Shown here: positions 33,801 to 44,008 of the stretch, piece after piece | How positions within the stretch are numbered: the stretch's first letter is position 1 | Layout of the letters: every line of letters begins with the position of its first letter | Assembly (NCBI GenBank): GCA_022605405.1 | Contig: JABYQQ010000011.1 | Span: 1,585,942 to 1,649,941, forward strand | Reading direction: 5' to 3' | From: Earliella scabrosa | Lineage: Eukaryota; Basidiomycota; Agaricomycetes; Polyporales; Polyporaceae | DNA: 64,000 nucleotides | Made by a program: the position numbers and the translations under genes | Notes under the pieces: model-generated | Seen by the model: the letters and a program-made list of their open reading frames with translations, nothing else | Databases searched by the model: none | What the model was told of the DNA's origin: nothing

Positions 33801-35217
33801 TCGTCAGCTGTACGTCCTCGCGCCACACCCTCGTACTTATCGGCCCTAACCGTGACCGTCGTCTGCAGGCGTGTTCTTCGTCGTGCAGAACTCCCAGCGG
33901 CGGAGCATCCGCGCGCTGTACAGCGGGGACAGCGTCATGTCGACCGTCCGGCGGCCAGGCGCGCACCGCGAGTACCTCCGGGACGTCTCCAAGCAGACGA
34001 CAATCGTGCGCCTGCAGGGCTTCATGTTCTTTGGCACGATCACGCACGTCGAAGAGACCATCCGCGGGCTGCTCGACGGGCTCGTCTGGCAGCGGAACCC
34101 GATTCGCTTCCTCGTGCTCGACCTCGCGCTCGTCGCGGGCGTCGACATGAGCGCGGCGGAGGCGTTCGTGCGCGTGCAGCGGCTGCTCTCGAGCAAGCGC
34201 GTCGTACTGGTGCTGTGCGGGTTCCAGGTCGAGAGCGGGGTGGGGCACGCGCTACGCAACGTTGGTCTGCTGGACATGCAGGGTGTCGAGCTGTTCGAGA
34301 CGTTCAGTGACGCGGTCGAATGTGAGTGCACTGGGGTGGCGTGGGTGACTGGAGTTGGATGAAGCTGATGTATGCATGGGTCGACAGGGACGGAGAACAT
34401 ATATCTGCGGGCGTGGTTCACTGTGCAGAAGACGGAGGTGCTGCCAGTCAGTGAGTACTTATGACGATACATTCCACCCTCCTTCGATTGTCTGATCTAT
34501 GCATTCAGCTCTTCCTGGCCGACAAGACGATGCTATACCCTTCCCAGGGTCGGTTGTAGACAGTCCTCGGCGAGCAGCACTGGTGACCGCAGGATGGCGA
34601 ACGATTGCTCGAGGTATGTCTCCCTCTGTGCTTCGCGCCACAGCTCACATAATCCGAGTCCTCCAGACCATTCTCCTCCAGAGGATCAAGTGGCACCAGA
34701 GCCGTTCAATACGCTCGTGCGCGCCTTCTCGCCCTACGAGCCCATCGATCGCGACACATACGCGCCGCTCATCCCCTACCTCAAGCGCATGTCTGTGCCC
34801 GAGGGGACGACGCTCTGGCAGCAGGATGAGTCTCCCGACGGTCTGTACATTGTCGAGTCCGGCATCCTCCGCGCAACGTATCGCTTCGCGGACCCGACGC
34901 CTCCGATGGTCGAGTCGATGGTGCCCGGCACGATTGCAGGCGAGCTGTCCGCGCTGTCGGGGCTCGAGCGGAACGCGACGTGCACGGTCGAGCGCCAGGC
35001 GGTGCTGTGGAAGCTGAGCACGGAGAACCTGGCGCGCCTCGAGCGGGAGCACCCCGAGCTTGCAAGGGCATTTACGCGGCTGATCCTGAAGGGTGAGTGA
35101 ACCTTCGCGTCTCGCGCGGACCGATGGAGTGGACGAAGGTGGGGCTGAATATGTTCTTTGACAGTTGCGAAGCTGGACTACGACATCCTCATCACTGCGC
35201 TGGCCACGAGACAATAG
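30848..35217 (+). CDS. SulP-family transporter with STAS and cyclic-nucleotide-binding-like domains
   Basis: Nineteen exons, all phase-compatible (first 30848-31005, last 35165-35217), give ~1101 residues. A ~280-residue disordered N-terminus precedes a SulP membrane domain ([61 protein letters not shown]). A STAS domain follows ([10 protein letters not shown].., [17 protein letters not shown]), and then a C-terminal cNMP-binding-like beta roll ([38 protein letters not shown]). This architecture matches yeast YGR125W/Vsb1-type proteins of the vacuolar membrane more than plasma-membrane sulfate permeases. Transport of anions or basic amino acids is family inference. One junction (32284/32360) skips nearer AGs to keep [11 protein letters not shown] in frame. 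Confidence 0.88.
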
Positions 35218-36307
35218 AGACGCGCCACTGCACCTTCTGAGTCCATATTTACTCTTCCGTTCCTTTTATCCTAATCCCCCCATCTGCGGGGCCTACGCTC
35301 TTTCTTTTCTGTAGCATTAGCTTTCACTAGACAAACCATCGCTACTTGCAGATACCGTGTCTCTCCAAGTCGAATATCCGTTTGGTGCGGGGACCCTGTC
35401 AATGTTCGGACCTGTTCAAAAGTACATATACCGCTTCCCCTTCTGCCCCCAACAGACTATCCAGTATACACACTTGGCTCCGGGCACGAATTTGATCTTT
35501 GAATAGCGCTACACACCTTGCATGCGCAGACTCGGACGGTTTATGCCAACAGAACTGGCGCCTCGGTGGCTTCGACTTGCACTGGGAGTTCAAGAGACAG
35601 TCCAGGTCGGGTCTCCACTCAGGTATGTAGCATCATCCGGTCGCATCCCGCAGTGGCTTGAAATCCAGGACGAATTCCCGAAGAACTTGATTGTACAATT
35701 GCCTCCGTGCTAGACTCCACATGCAACGCTCGCAGCTACGTATACGCCAGGCACACACACATGATCGCAGCGGGAAGACTTTGCTACCATTTGTACCCCG
35801 TGCGGCGTTCACAAGCTCCATGTGTCAGGCTGTTGCATGATCATGAGCTATGTACTTGAACAGGCTTGAACCTCGTCTCCACTCTTCAGGCTCCAGCTGA
35901 AGAGTCTCCATGATCACGAGAGAGCAGTCAGAAGTGCGTTCCTTCGAATACGAACGTGCTCGGTGATGCACTGCATCGCGAGGTTGATTCGAGCATCATG
36001 TGCAACACCTTCCATATGGGCCGGCTAGCGATGACGCACCTCGTGAGCGCGCGGTGCACACGGTGACAGCATAGGGCTCGCGAAGTGGAAGGCTTTCAGT
36101 CCGCACCATCATCGAATCAAACGTTCACGGGTATCATGCCGCACATGCACACTGCGACGGCTCGTCGCATATAAGTTTTGCTCTGCGCGCACCCGAGAGC
36201 TCTCTTCGACGTCGCCGGCTCCCTCCCGTGCAGCGTCTCCGGATCCGCTTAGCTGCGTACTCCACCCTCCCGTCCGCCCTCGCTCGCTCGCCTTGCAGTC
36301 GCTCGAG
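35218..36307. other. Intergenic, promoter side of GH76
   Basis: About 1.1 kb with no convincing gene. A near-exact inverted pair sits at 35850-35918: GAGTCTCCATGATCACGAG and the upstream TGCATGATCATGAGC share the TGATCA core. The 3' end carries the GH76 promoter. Confidence 0.4.
36170..36174 (+). promoter_or_regulatory. TATA-like box of the GH76 gene
   Basis: TATAA within CATATAAGTTT, ~135 bp before the GH76 start codon, a plausible distance for a fungal core promoter. Judged by position and motif only. Confidence 0.45.
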
Positions 36308-37988
36308 ATGTGGTTCAGCTTCAAGAAGATCGCCTCGCTCGCGTCGGTCGTCACCGCGCTCGCCTCCTTCGGACCGTACCAGTCCGCGGTCGCGTCCCCG
36401 TTGAGCCTCGAGAGGCGCGCCCAGTGCGCTGCGACGCTCAGCACCGCCCACGTACGCTCCCCGTTCGGGTAGTTCTCTGCGCATGGTAGCTGACGGGAAG
36501 CCGTGGTTCAGAGCGTCGCGCAGCGTCTGCACAGTAGGTACTGGCACGGAGACGGTTGGGGCATCTTCTGGACTGATGCTGTGAGTTATGCCCGTCTTCT
36601 TCGCTTCTTTGCGGGATTTGTTGACCGGCTGGTCGCGGATGGCAGAACACGATCGAGGACCTGTACAACCTCATGTTGGCCGAGGGTTCGTCCAGCTTCG
36701 ACATCGCGGACTCGACCCGCATCGGCAAGCTCGCGCTGCAGCAGAGCCGGCAGGCATGGATCGACGCTCTCATTGGTAGCAACGACGACGCGGGCGTGAG
36801 TGGGCTTGTGAATTGGCATGAGGTCATCTTTGACGATCTCGGGCTTGAAAGTGGATCATCCTCGCCTTGTGGAAGGTCGGTGACTACAGGATCAACCGCG
36901 GTCAGAATGCCGCGCCGTACTTCGTATGTCGCCAGTCGTTCGAGTCTCGCGCATCGGCCGCGCTGACGAGGATGGGACAAACAGAACAGCGCAAAGATCG
37001 TCTACGACATCATCGCCACCGAGTGGGATGACAACAAGTGCGGAGGCGGAAGTGAGCGCTATCGACCTCCCATTTTGATGGAGCATGGATGCTTACCGAT
37101 CTCCGGCTCTTCAGTGTGGTGGTCCGGGGCGCACACCTATAAGAACGCCATCACGAACGAGCTCTTCCTGTTCACCTCGGCCTCTGCGTACTTGCGCTTC
37201 GGCGGTAACGACTACCTTGCGAACGCCATCAAGGTATGTCATTTGCACAGACGATGTCCACTCCCAATGACTGACGCGCCCTTCGACAGACCTGGAACTG
37301 GCGTAAGCACAGTTTGGCTGCCAACGTGACGAGGAGACTTACCTCATATGATAACCCACAGTCAAGCGCTCCGGCATGCGTAACGCGGACGGCCTCTGGA
37401 ACGACGGGTACGACAGTCCCGCTCCCCACTCCGCTCCTATCATCTGACAATCAATTGATCCCAGCCTCACCGACGCCTGCACAAACAACGGCCAGGAGAC
37501 ATGGACCTACAACCAGGGTGTCATCGCCTCGGGGCTTGCAGCGCTCGCGAAGGCGACCGGCGACAACTCGCTCATCGCCGAGGCCGAGATCACGCTCGAC
37601 GCCGCGATCCGGCTCAAGACCCAGAACGGGATCCTCAAGGAGTCGTGCGACAGCGCGACGCCGACGTCGTGGTGCAACAACGACCAGGCGATGTTCAAGG
37701 GCCTCTGGATGAAGCACCTCCAGTTCTACCTCGACCTCGTCCCCGACCGCGCGCCCAAGTACGCGAGCTTCATCGGCGCGCAGGAGAGCGCGGTCTACCA
37801 TTACGGGACCGGCGCGGAGTGGACCGTCGGGAACGTTTGGTACCAGGCCAACCAGGGTGGCTCGCTCTTTACCGCACAGACTCAGGTAAGGATAAACTCA
37901 CTTGAATTACTCGTCAGCGTGCTGACTCCGCTTCCAGACCGCCGGCCTCGCTGCACACGTCTCGGCGGCCAAGTACGGTCCTTGCTAG
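36308..37988 (+). CDS. Secreted GH76-family glycoside hydrolase (alpha-1,6-mannanase type)
   Basis: Ten exons (36308-36451, 36512-36580, 36646-36795, 36852-36923, 36985-37051, 37115-37233, 37290-37302, 37362-37407, 37465-37885, 37938-37988) give ~383 residues. Exon 7 is only 13 bp. A signal peptide (MWFSFKKIASLASVVTALAS) is followed by GH76 hallmarks: WTDANTIEDLYNLM, the Asp pair D160-D161 in EWDDNKCGGG (candidate catalytic residues), WWSGAHTYKNAITNELF, and WTYNQGV. Yeast relatives Dfg5 and Dcw1 are GPI-anchored wall-crosslinking enzymes. Here the protein stops after AAKYGPC with no GPI signal, so it is probably a free extracellular enzyme acting on alpha-mannan or wall glycans. Confidence 0.88.
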
Positions 37989-38435
37989 AAGATTAGCGTC
38001 GGTTTCACGGCTTGGTTCAAGGTCCTCGAATATCGTCTCCGTCTCCGGTGGAATGTGCATGCGTGCGATGAGTTGCTGTACAATTATCGCTGTATGTACT
38101 TTATTCACGAACGTGTCATGACCAAGAGTAAGTTTCAACACTCACGCCGGTTCATTACGGCACGAACACACCTGGAGGATTACCCACTCGGCCGGTCCAT
38201 CATCATGCTGACGCAGATTACTGGCCGTCGTCCGTGCGGTCTAGGTAGTATGAGTCGCGTAATGATCCTCAAGGTCGATGCACTCCAGAGAACTTTTCAG
38301 AGATTGCACGGTTGCGCGATTCATTGATATACGACTAGCACTGTATCGGGTTAACGGTGTGTGCGAAGGGCACAACACAATACACTCACGGATAGCAAAC
38401 GACATACGGGGCAACACAGCAAGTGAAATGGTCTT
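37989..38435. other. Intergenic between convergent genes
   Basis: About 450 bp where GH76 (plus) and DAP1 (minus) converge. It should contain both polyadenylation regions; no further feature is apparent. Confidence 0.45.
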
Positions 38436-39141
38436 CTACACAGCGTCGTTCTCCACCAGTTTTCCACAGACAATGTACTTGCTGGAGAAGTGCTCCATCC
38501 AGCCTGACCGGTTCGGTAAGCAAATGCGCGAGAAGAGGGTTCTCGAGGACATACCCTTCATGTTCTCGCTAAGAGTTTACACGCCAATGAGTATATGCGC
38601 ACAATTGTGGTGAACGATTGACGTACATCTCCTCGGAGGTGAGGTCCTCGAGCTTGTCGAGAGGTTTGTCGATTGGGGTGAGCATTTCTATCAGATCCCG
38701 TCAACGTTTGGCTCGACCACGAGGGGCATCCGGGCATCGTACCTTCGTCGAAGGACTGCTTGGCCATACCACGCGATGCGTCGCGGCCCGCGAAGTTCGC
38801 GTACATGCCGTCTGCCAAGGTTGAGCATAACTCGCAGACGATGCAGGCAACTCACTGGGCCCGTAGAAGTTCCTCCCCGCCGTCACATCATAGACAATGC
38901 CCTTGATCGCAAGTAAAATCCGCTTCCCTTCCTGACCGTTGAACGGCGCAAGCGTCTTAGGTGTGTAGGTCTGGTACAGGAGAGTCGGAGGGTGGGACTT
39001 GGGCATCCATGTGTAGCCGTTCTTGAACTCGTTGGGGACCGTTTGCGGCAGCGAGTTCGAAGGGAAGATGATCCGTTGGATCGAGTAGAGAATGTAGAGG
39101 AGAAGAGCGGTGTTTACAGGTGTTCCAAGGTCGAAAGCCAT
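38436..39141 (-). CDS. DAP1: DAP1 / MAPR-family haem-binding protein (PGRMC1-like)
   Basis: Five exons (39141-38856, 38811-38743, 38687-38627, 38568-38555, 38503-38436) give ~165 residues; exon 4 is a 14 bp microexon. An N-terminal membrane anchor (NTALLLYILYSIQRIIF) is followed by a cytochrome b5-like fold of the MAPR type. Motifs are GKRILLAIKGIVYDVT, GRNFYGP, then GMYANFAGRDASRGMAK, whose Tyr is the equivalent of the PGRMC1 haem-ligand Tyr. The end reads HFSSKYIVCGKLVENDAV. In yeasts Dap1 binds haem and supports the cytochrome P450 steps of sterol synthesis at the ER. Upstream DNA (39142-39444) separates it from the divergent secreted BNR-type gene. Confidence 0.92.
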
Positions 39142-39444
39142 CGTGGTCGTTGGCAGCAGAGCTGGATGCCGTAGCCAGCGCCCGAGACTGCGGGCAGCGT
39201 CATCGTGATCGAAGCACAAAGCGAGCGCGTGCGGGCCGCGGAGGCTTTCCTCGCCATTCGCCTCGAACTCGCTCGCTGGTCACGATGTCCTGGTCATGCA
39301 ACCTCTCCGAACATATTCCTCAGACCTCACGGTCCGCTCGCGAACCCTTTACCGAACGTACGCAGCCATTCAAAAGGCCATCAAGAAGAAGACGAGACGA
39401 ATGGAGAGCAGTACCCACCTCTGGACCTCGGTAGATGCGCCACA
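39142..39444. promoter_or_regulatory. Divergent promoter region of DAP1 and the BNR_4-like gene
   Basis: 303 bp between start codons on opposite strands. No TATA box or recognisable operator was seen. Called a promoter region by position only. Confidence 0.35.
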
Positions 39445-41356
39445 ATGAGGGCATATGGTACGCTGGGATCACTTCTATTCACGTCTCTGGGGGCGTACGC
39501 CGCGAGCCTGCGTGTTCTGGAGGCTACGACGCTCGGGGAGGACCCGCAGACGGTCAATCATCTCAACGGAGAGTCGTTCCAGCAAGACGCGCTCGTAACG
39601 TTCAACGGTGAGTTCTCATCATGCACTCGAATATCTGTCGTCCGACACGGCTCCCGACGCGTCCCAGGGTATCAGTATGCCGCGTACTATATTGAAGATG
39701 CCACAAACGCGTCTGTTAGACACCCGAGTCTTGCTCGCCGGGCTCTGACTGGGGACAACAAGGAATGGGAGTCGTTCACGTTCACTGACTTCAACCAGAC
39801 GTTGGATGACGGTCATGACATGTACGTTCTTCATCTATGTTCTATAGACATCGCGGATTCATGTCGACCTGCTGGCTTCAGCATATCATTCGGTATCTCT
39901 CATGGAGACGGCACGCTGCACATGGGATTCGACCAACACAACAATGACCTGAACTACCGTGTCTCCCAGCCTGGAGTTGCTACAAACCCAACGGAGGTGG
40001 AATGGTCGCCGGACCTCTTCGGGTCTGTTCTAGTACGTCCACTGTCCGTCACACTACCGCGCTTCTGTTCACTTGGGTCCGCAAACAATGCAGAACTACC
40101 TACCGGGAACTGAGGACCTCGACAGGTCCCTCATCTTCGTCAACATCACATATCCGCGTTTTCTTTCTATCCCAGCGAGCGCGAAGGCCAACAGCGGTGG
40201 CGCTGATCTCATTCTCGAATTGCGGGTAGGCCGCTCTGGCCTGGGAGATGACTGGCTGTACAAGTATACTCCGAACCAGGGTTGGACCCAGATCGGACGA
40301 TACCTGGAGGTGAGATGGATGTCTCCTGCGCTTCACTCACTACTGAACTCAATGTTTCTCGCTCAGGGCGTCCAAAGTCAGTGTGTTGATGACGTTGTGA
40401 CTGTCTCCGAACTGACCCCCTGGCCAGACAACGCATATATCAACGGTATTGACTTTGACTTCCGGGGTAACCTTCTGGTCTCCTGGTAGGCATTCTCCGC
40501 AACGACGCGCTCAATGGGGCTCAATAATCTGACAGGACCTACCGTGACTTTGTGGAGGACGGCGGAGGTGGAGGCACTGCTGTGCAAGCTGGTCCAAATG
40601 GCCCTGAAAACGTCAGTCGTCTCTTATGTACCATTGCATCCCTGATTGATATAGTACCCTCCCAGAACCACGACCTGAACTTCGCGTACAGCACTACTCT
40701 TGGCGAGACCTGGCTCAACAACTGGAACCAGACGATCGCCAACATGTCTGCGGGGCAGCCCATTCGCCCGTCTTCCGCTGGTATTGTCATGTTCGGCATC
40801 CCGAAGTACGGGTGAGTGTATACGTTTAATCATCTTGCTTTTCGGTCAGTAATTGACGTTCGCTCGCAGCGGTATCCTCAATCAGGAAGCACAGACGGTC
40901 GACACCGAAGGCCGGCTGCACGTTCTGAACCGCGAGAACACGACGGGCACTCAACAGTGGTACCACTACTGGCGCAGCACCACCGCGCACTGGACGCGCA
41001 CCCCGCTCCCGCTCTTCTCCGAGTTCAAGAGCGAGAACAACATCACCGGCACGCCCACCGTCATCGGCAAGCGCGGCAAGGTCGTCGCGCCTCCAAACTC
41101 GAAGGAGCATGCGATCCTGCTCATCCTGCCCTCGAACGCGCCGAACTCGACTGGGCTCAGCATCCTCCGCAGCACCGCGGCAGGTCACTTCCGCGACTGG
41201 GAGGCGGTGTGGGAGGCCCCGACCGGGTGTGGGTGGGAGCCGCTGTTCGACCGCTACCGCTTGGATACGAGCGCGGGTGGTGATGGAGTGCTCAGTCTGT
41301 TTCTGGTGAACGGGACGGCGATCCAGGTCGTTGACTTTGACCTGAGCGATGTGTAG
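39445..41356 (+). CDS. Secreted BNR_4-type protein (putative polysaccharide lyase)
   Basis: Nine exons give ~486 residues: 39445-39607, 39668-39821, 39882-40032, 40094-40309, 40367-40376 (10 bp), 40428-40485, 40536-40611, 40666-40811 and 40870-41356. A signal peptide (LLFTSLGAYAAS) precedes a beta-propeller-like protein with YQYAAYYIED, DDGHDIISFGISHGDGTLHM, GVQNNAYINGIDFD and AYSTTLGETW. This order resembles the BNR_4 family (PF15892), which includes PL24/ulvan-lyase-like enzymes. Splicing the 10 bp exon restores GVQNNAYING, which supports the model. Secretion is clear; polysaccharide cleavage is inference. There are several NxT/S glycosylation sites and no anchor. Confidence 0.7.
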
Positions 41357-41873
41357 CCATACCTGTGTGACATCCATGACAGCACACCTGTTGTGTTTAC
41401 TCGTGCGCAGTTTGTGTCGGACAGCTGCAGTTGTCGGAGATCATCAGGAGTCAGGGGGCCAGCATTGGGTAGACGGACTGTCCAGATGCGACGGCGGGCA
41501 ATCTCAGGGAATGCTACGACGCATTACTCGACTCTTGAATCCGGTGAGCAGTGGGCATGAGGTAGACATGCGAGCTATAGGGATCTGCTTGATTCATCCA
41601 AGTAGTTGTGGCCGTAGCTAGCAGGCTGAATGGAAACATTCGAGCAGTATATAGCGCTAGCCACGGCGACACATCTTTTTTTTTGAATCAGACATTTATA
41701 TCCCGCGTACTAAGTACAGGTGCGGCATGGTTGTATGTACGTCTGTTGAGTGGCTGGTCAGCCGTCCTCACAATTGCCTCCATCTAAGGGCCAAGTTGCA
41801 AGCGAGTACTGGTTTCCCCCTGAGACTATCGAATACAAGTACAAGGGATCATGCCACGCCACACTGGGGACGG
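41357..41873. other. Intergenic between convergent genes
   Basis: About 520 bp between the BNR_4-like gene and the convergent unknown gene. A short T-run lies near 41680. No coding region was recognised. Confidence 0.4.
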
Positions 41874-42736
41874 TTAATGAGTCGCGTTCAGGATGACCCG
41901 AAGGTGACGGGGCGGAAGGAGCTCCTGTGAGAATGCTCACTGATCAGCACCTAGTAGAGGCCGAGATGCGACGATGTACGACTCACTTGACGCTCCGTCC
42001 CCCGGTACGAAGGCGGCGTAAAACCGCGCGGCGAGCGAACCACGAACTGCAGATCTTCGAGCTTGATTCCCGCCTTCTCGCGAGCCGCATCGTCCGGGAG
42101 CAGACGGTTAGCGCACTCGATGAAGGCTTGGATCGCTCTCACGTCTTCTTCAGGTGCTGTCTTCAGTGCCCCACTGGCAGATTTGTATTGTTCACGAGGA
42201 TAAGCGCCGGTCGGGATGACCAGCCGCGTGTGCCAGTCGTCCTTGAGAGAAGGTCGTCTCTCGTATGCTGTGAGATAGACACATAAGACAAGCTATCGAA
42301 AGTTTCTGCAGGGTAAGTTATACTCACAGTAAGGGATCTCGAGCACCTTCCTGTCCTCTGCCGGCGGACCTGCACGGATCTTCCTGAAGTATCGTTGGCA
42401 GTCTTCCAAAATACTCGTTTCCCGCTCTAACTCTGCCAGTCGCGGGTCATACTTGGAGTCCGGCTCGTTTAGCAACTCGTCTGGTGGTACCAAGGGCGCT
42501 CTGTGATCTTTGTCGACGTCTATGTTGTGGCCTATCGTGAGGTAGTTCCGTAACGCCTCTGTTACGTCAAAGCCTGTACAAACGATGGGGGCATCCAGGA
42601 AGAGAGGTTGAAGGAGGCGAACAGCAGATACGGTAGAGCGTAGGATGACACGGAAGGCTGGTTAGGGATGGTGCTGGGTTGTATCAATTGTATCACTGAG
42701 TGAGGTGCCATCGATCTCCTCAAACGATCGTCTCAT
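41874..42736 (-). CDS. Hypothetical protein
   Basis: Two exon pairs are firm: a frame ending at 42328, joined by a 60 bp intron to 42267-41987, and a last exon 41924-41874 (ending ILNATH, TAA). The 5' end is weak. A stop closes the main frame just upstream of 42655, and the only in-phase solution is a short first exon from ATG 42736 with a GTGATA donor and a 39 bp intron. The product (~250 residues) has TGFDVTEALRNYL, a charged helix (RLAELERETSILEDCQRY) and KLEDLQFVVRSPRGF. I recognise no family. It may be a truncated gene. Its proposed start is 50 bp from the divergent gene at 42786. Confidence 0.45.
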
Positions 42737-42785
42737 ACTAGTTTGAAGAATCACTTTGTTTGCGCGGGATGACCCGCTGATCCCG

Positions 42786-43601
42786 ATGCAACTCAAAGCT
42801 AGAATTGGCAAGTGGCAAACCAGAACTCCCGCCAGCCAGTTCCAACAATACGGTCCCCTGAATAAATACTTCAACTTGAAGTTCAATCGTGATACCCATA
42901 TGGTCAAACCGCAAGCTCTCTTCCGTCAGCCCCTCGATGATGAAGATTCCCAGCTACTTCTGGAGTGGGGTGAGGAGGAGGATGATCCCCTCCCTGACGA
43001 CGACGACTTACGTCAGAGGGTCCGCGATCTTCGCGAGGAACGGATGGATGGCAATATCTCAGTTGACTCTACGCATCACGGCAAGTTATTACCTGTCTCA
43101 CTGCAGACTGGGAGATCGATGTGGGCTGACTTCTCATGCATAGGTTATGCGCGGAGATCGAACGTAGCTGGCGAGAAGAATTATCCAGACTTCGTCATCT
43201 GCGCATACAACGACAGCGAGAACGACCCACTGCCCACTCCGCAAACCGAGGCGCAGAACGATTCAAAGGATAGGGTCCGGTTGCTGGTCGAAATCGCCAC
43301 ACTTCCAAGGAATCTCACCGAGGATGGTCTCCGTCGACTACAGCGAAAGACCAAAAAGCAACTGGTCGCCTACCTTAACGATCTCATGGACGGTGAACGA
43401 TGGGATCGGGGCAAGATCATGGGTATGGCTCTGGTTGGAACGCAAGTGTTGTTTGTGCTTCCCCGTTACGCAGCCGAAGGGTCTAACGAGGTGGCTCAAT
43501 GGCTTCCTCGGGGAGGCGAGTCTGAATACGGAACTTGGTATAGTCTATTTGGCAAAGTCTTCCAGAGTATGATGTCCAAAGCCGTCAGCTACGGGGCATA
43601 G
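42786..43601 (+). CDS. Hypothetical protein, possible PD-(D/E)XK nuclease-like fold
   Basis: A single-exon frame from ATG 42786 gives ~271 residues; ten in-frame codons upstream start only at TTG. The N-terminus (QYGPLNKYFNLKF, VKPQALFR) is followed by an acidic stretch (EWGEEEDDPLPDDDD) and then YPDFVICAY and, ~30 residues later, VRLLVEIATLP. The spacing PD..ExA resembles the D-ExK core of PD-(D/E)XK nucleases with Lys replaced by Ala, so an inactive or shifted-Lys variant is possible. The later RKTKKQLVAYLNDLM and GTQVLFVLP fit an alpha/beta core. Function unknown; the fold suggestion is weak. Confidence 0.55.
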   Translation: MQLKARIGKWQTRTPASQFQQYGPLNKYFNLKFNRDTHMVKPQALFRQPLDDEDSQLLLEWGEEEDDPLPDDDDLRQRVRDLREERMDGNISVDSTHHGKLLPVSLQTGRSMWADFSCIGYARRSNVAGEKNYPDFVICAYNDSENDPLPTPQTEAQNDSKDRVRLLVEIATLPRNLTEDGLRRLQRKTKKQLVAYLNDLMDGERWDRGKIMGMALVGTQVLFVLPRYAAEGSNEVAQWLPRGGESEYGTWYSLFGKVFQSMMSKAVSYGA

Positions 43602-44008
43602 TAGCCACAATGTTGTAACTCTCGCAGAGTAGTGCCAAGGGACCTTTGAGACAATATGTATCCCGTACTATGAACACGCACCTGCTGCACGATGACGACA
43701 GAGCGATCCTCACCATTCTACAGGAGAGAGATGGCGTAATCATAGTCGGAATCTCCTATGAGTTGAGAATGAGTTATGACTCGAGTCTCAGCGGCGCGTG
43801 GAGTACATAGACGAAAAGATGATTGCTACTGTACCAGTTGTCGAGATATGATCAGACTCCAGGCAGGCAAGGCACAGGATACATTGTACGTCGTGAGTAC
43901 AGCTAGAGCGGAAAGAGACATTTGAATATACAGTATCGTTCGGGATTGCAGAGCGTCTTCTCAGGGTGCAGCTTCCGCCGCAGGTGGTACGCGACCTTGG
44001 ACCTATCC
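43602..44008. other. Intergenic between convergent genes
   Basis: About 400 bp at the convergent 3' ends of the 42.8 kb gene and F-box copy B. Nothing recognised. Confidence 0.4.
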
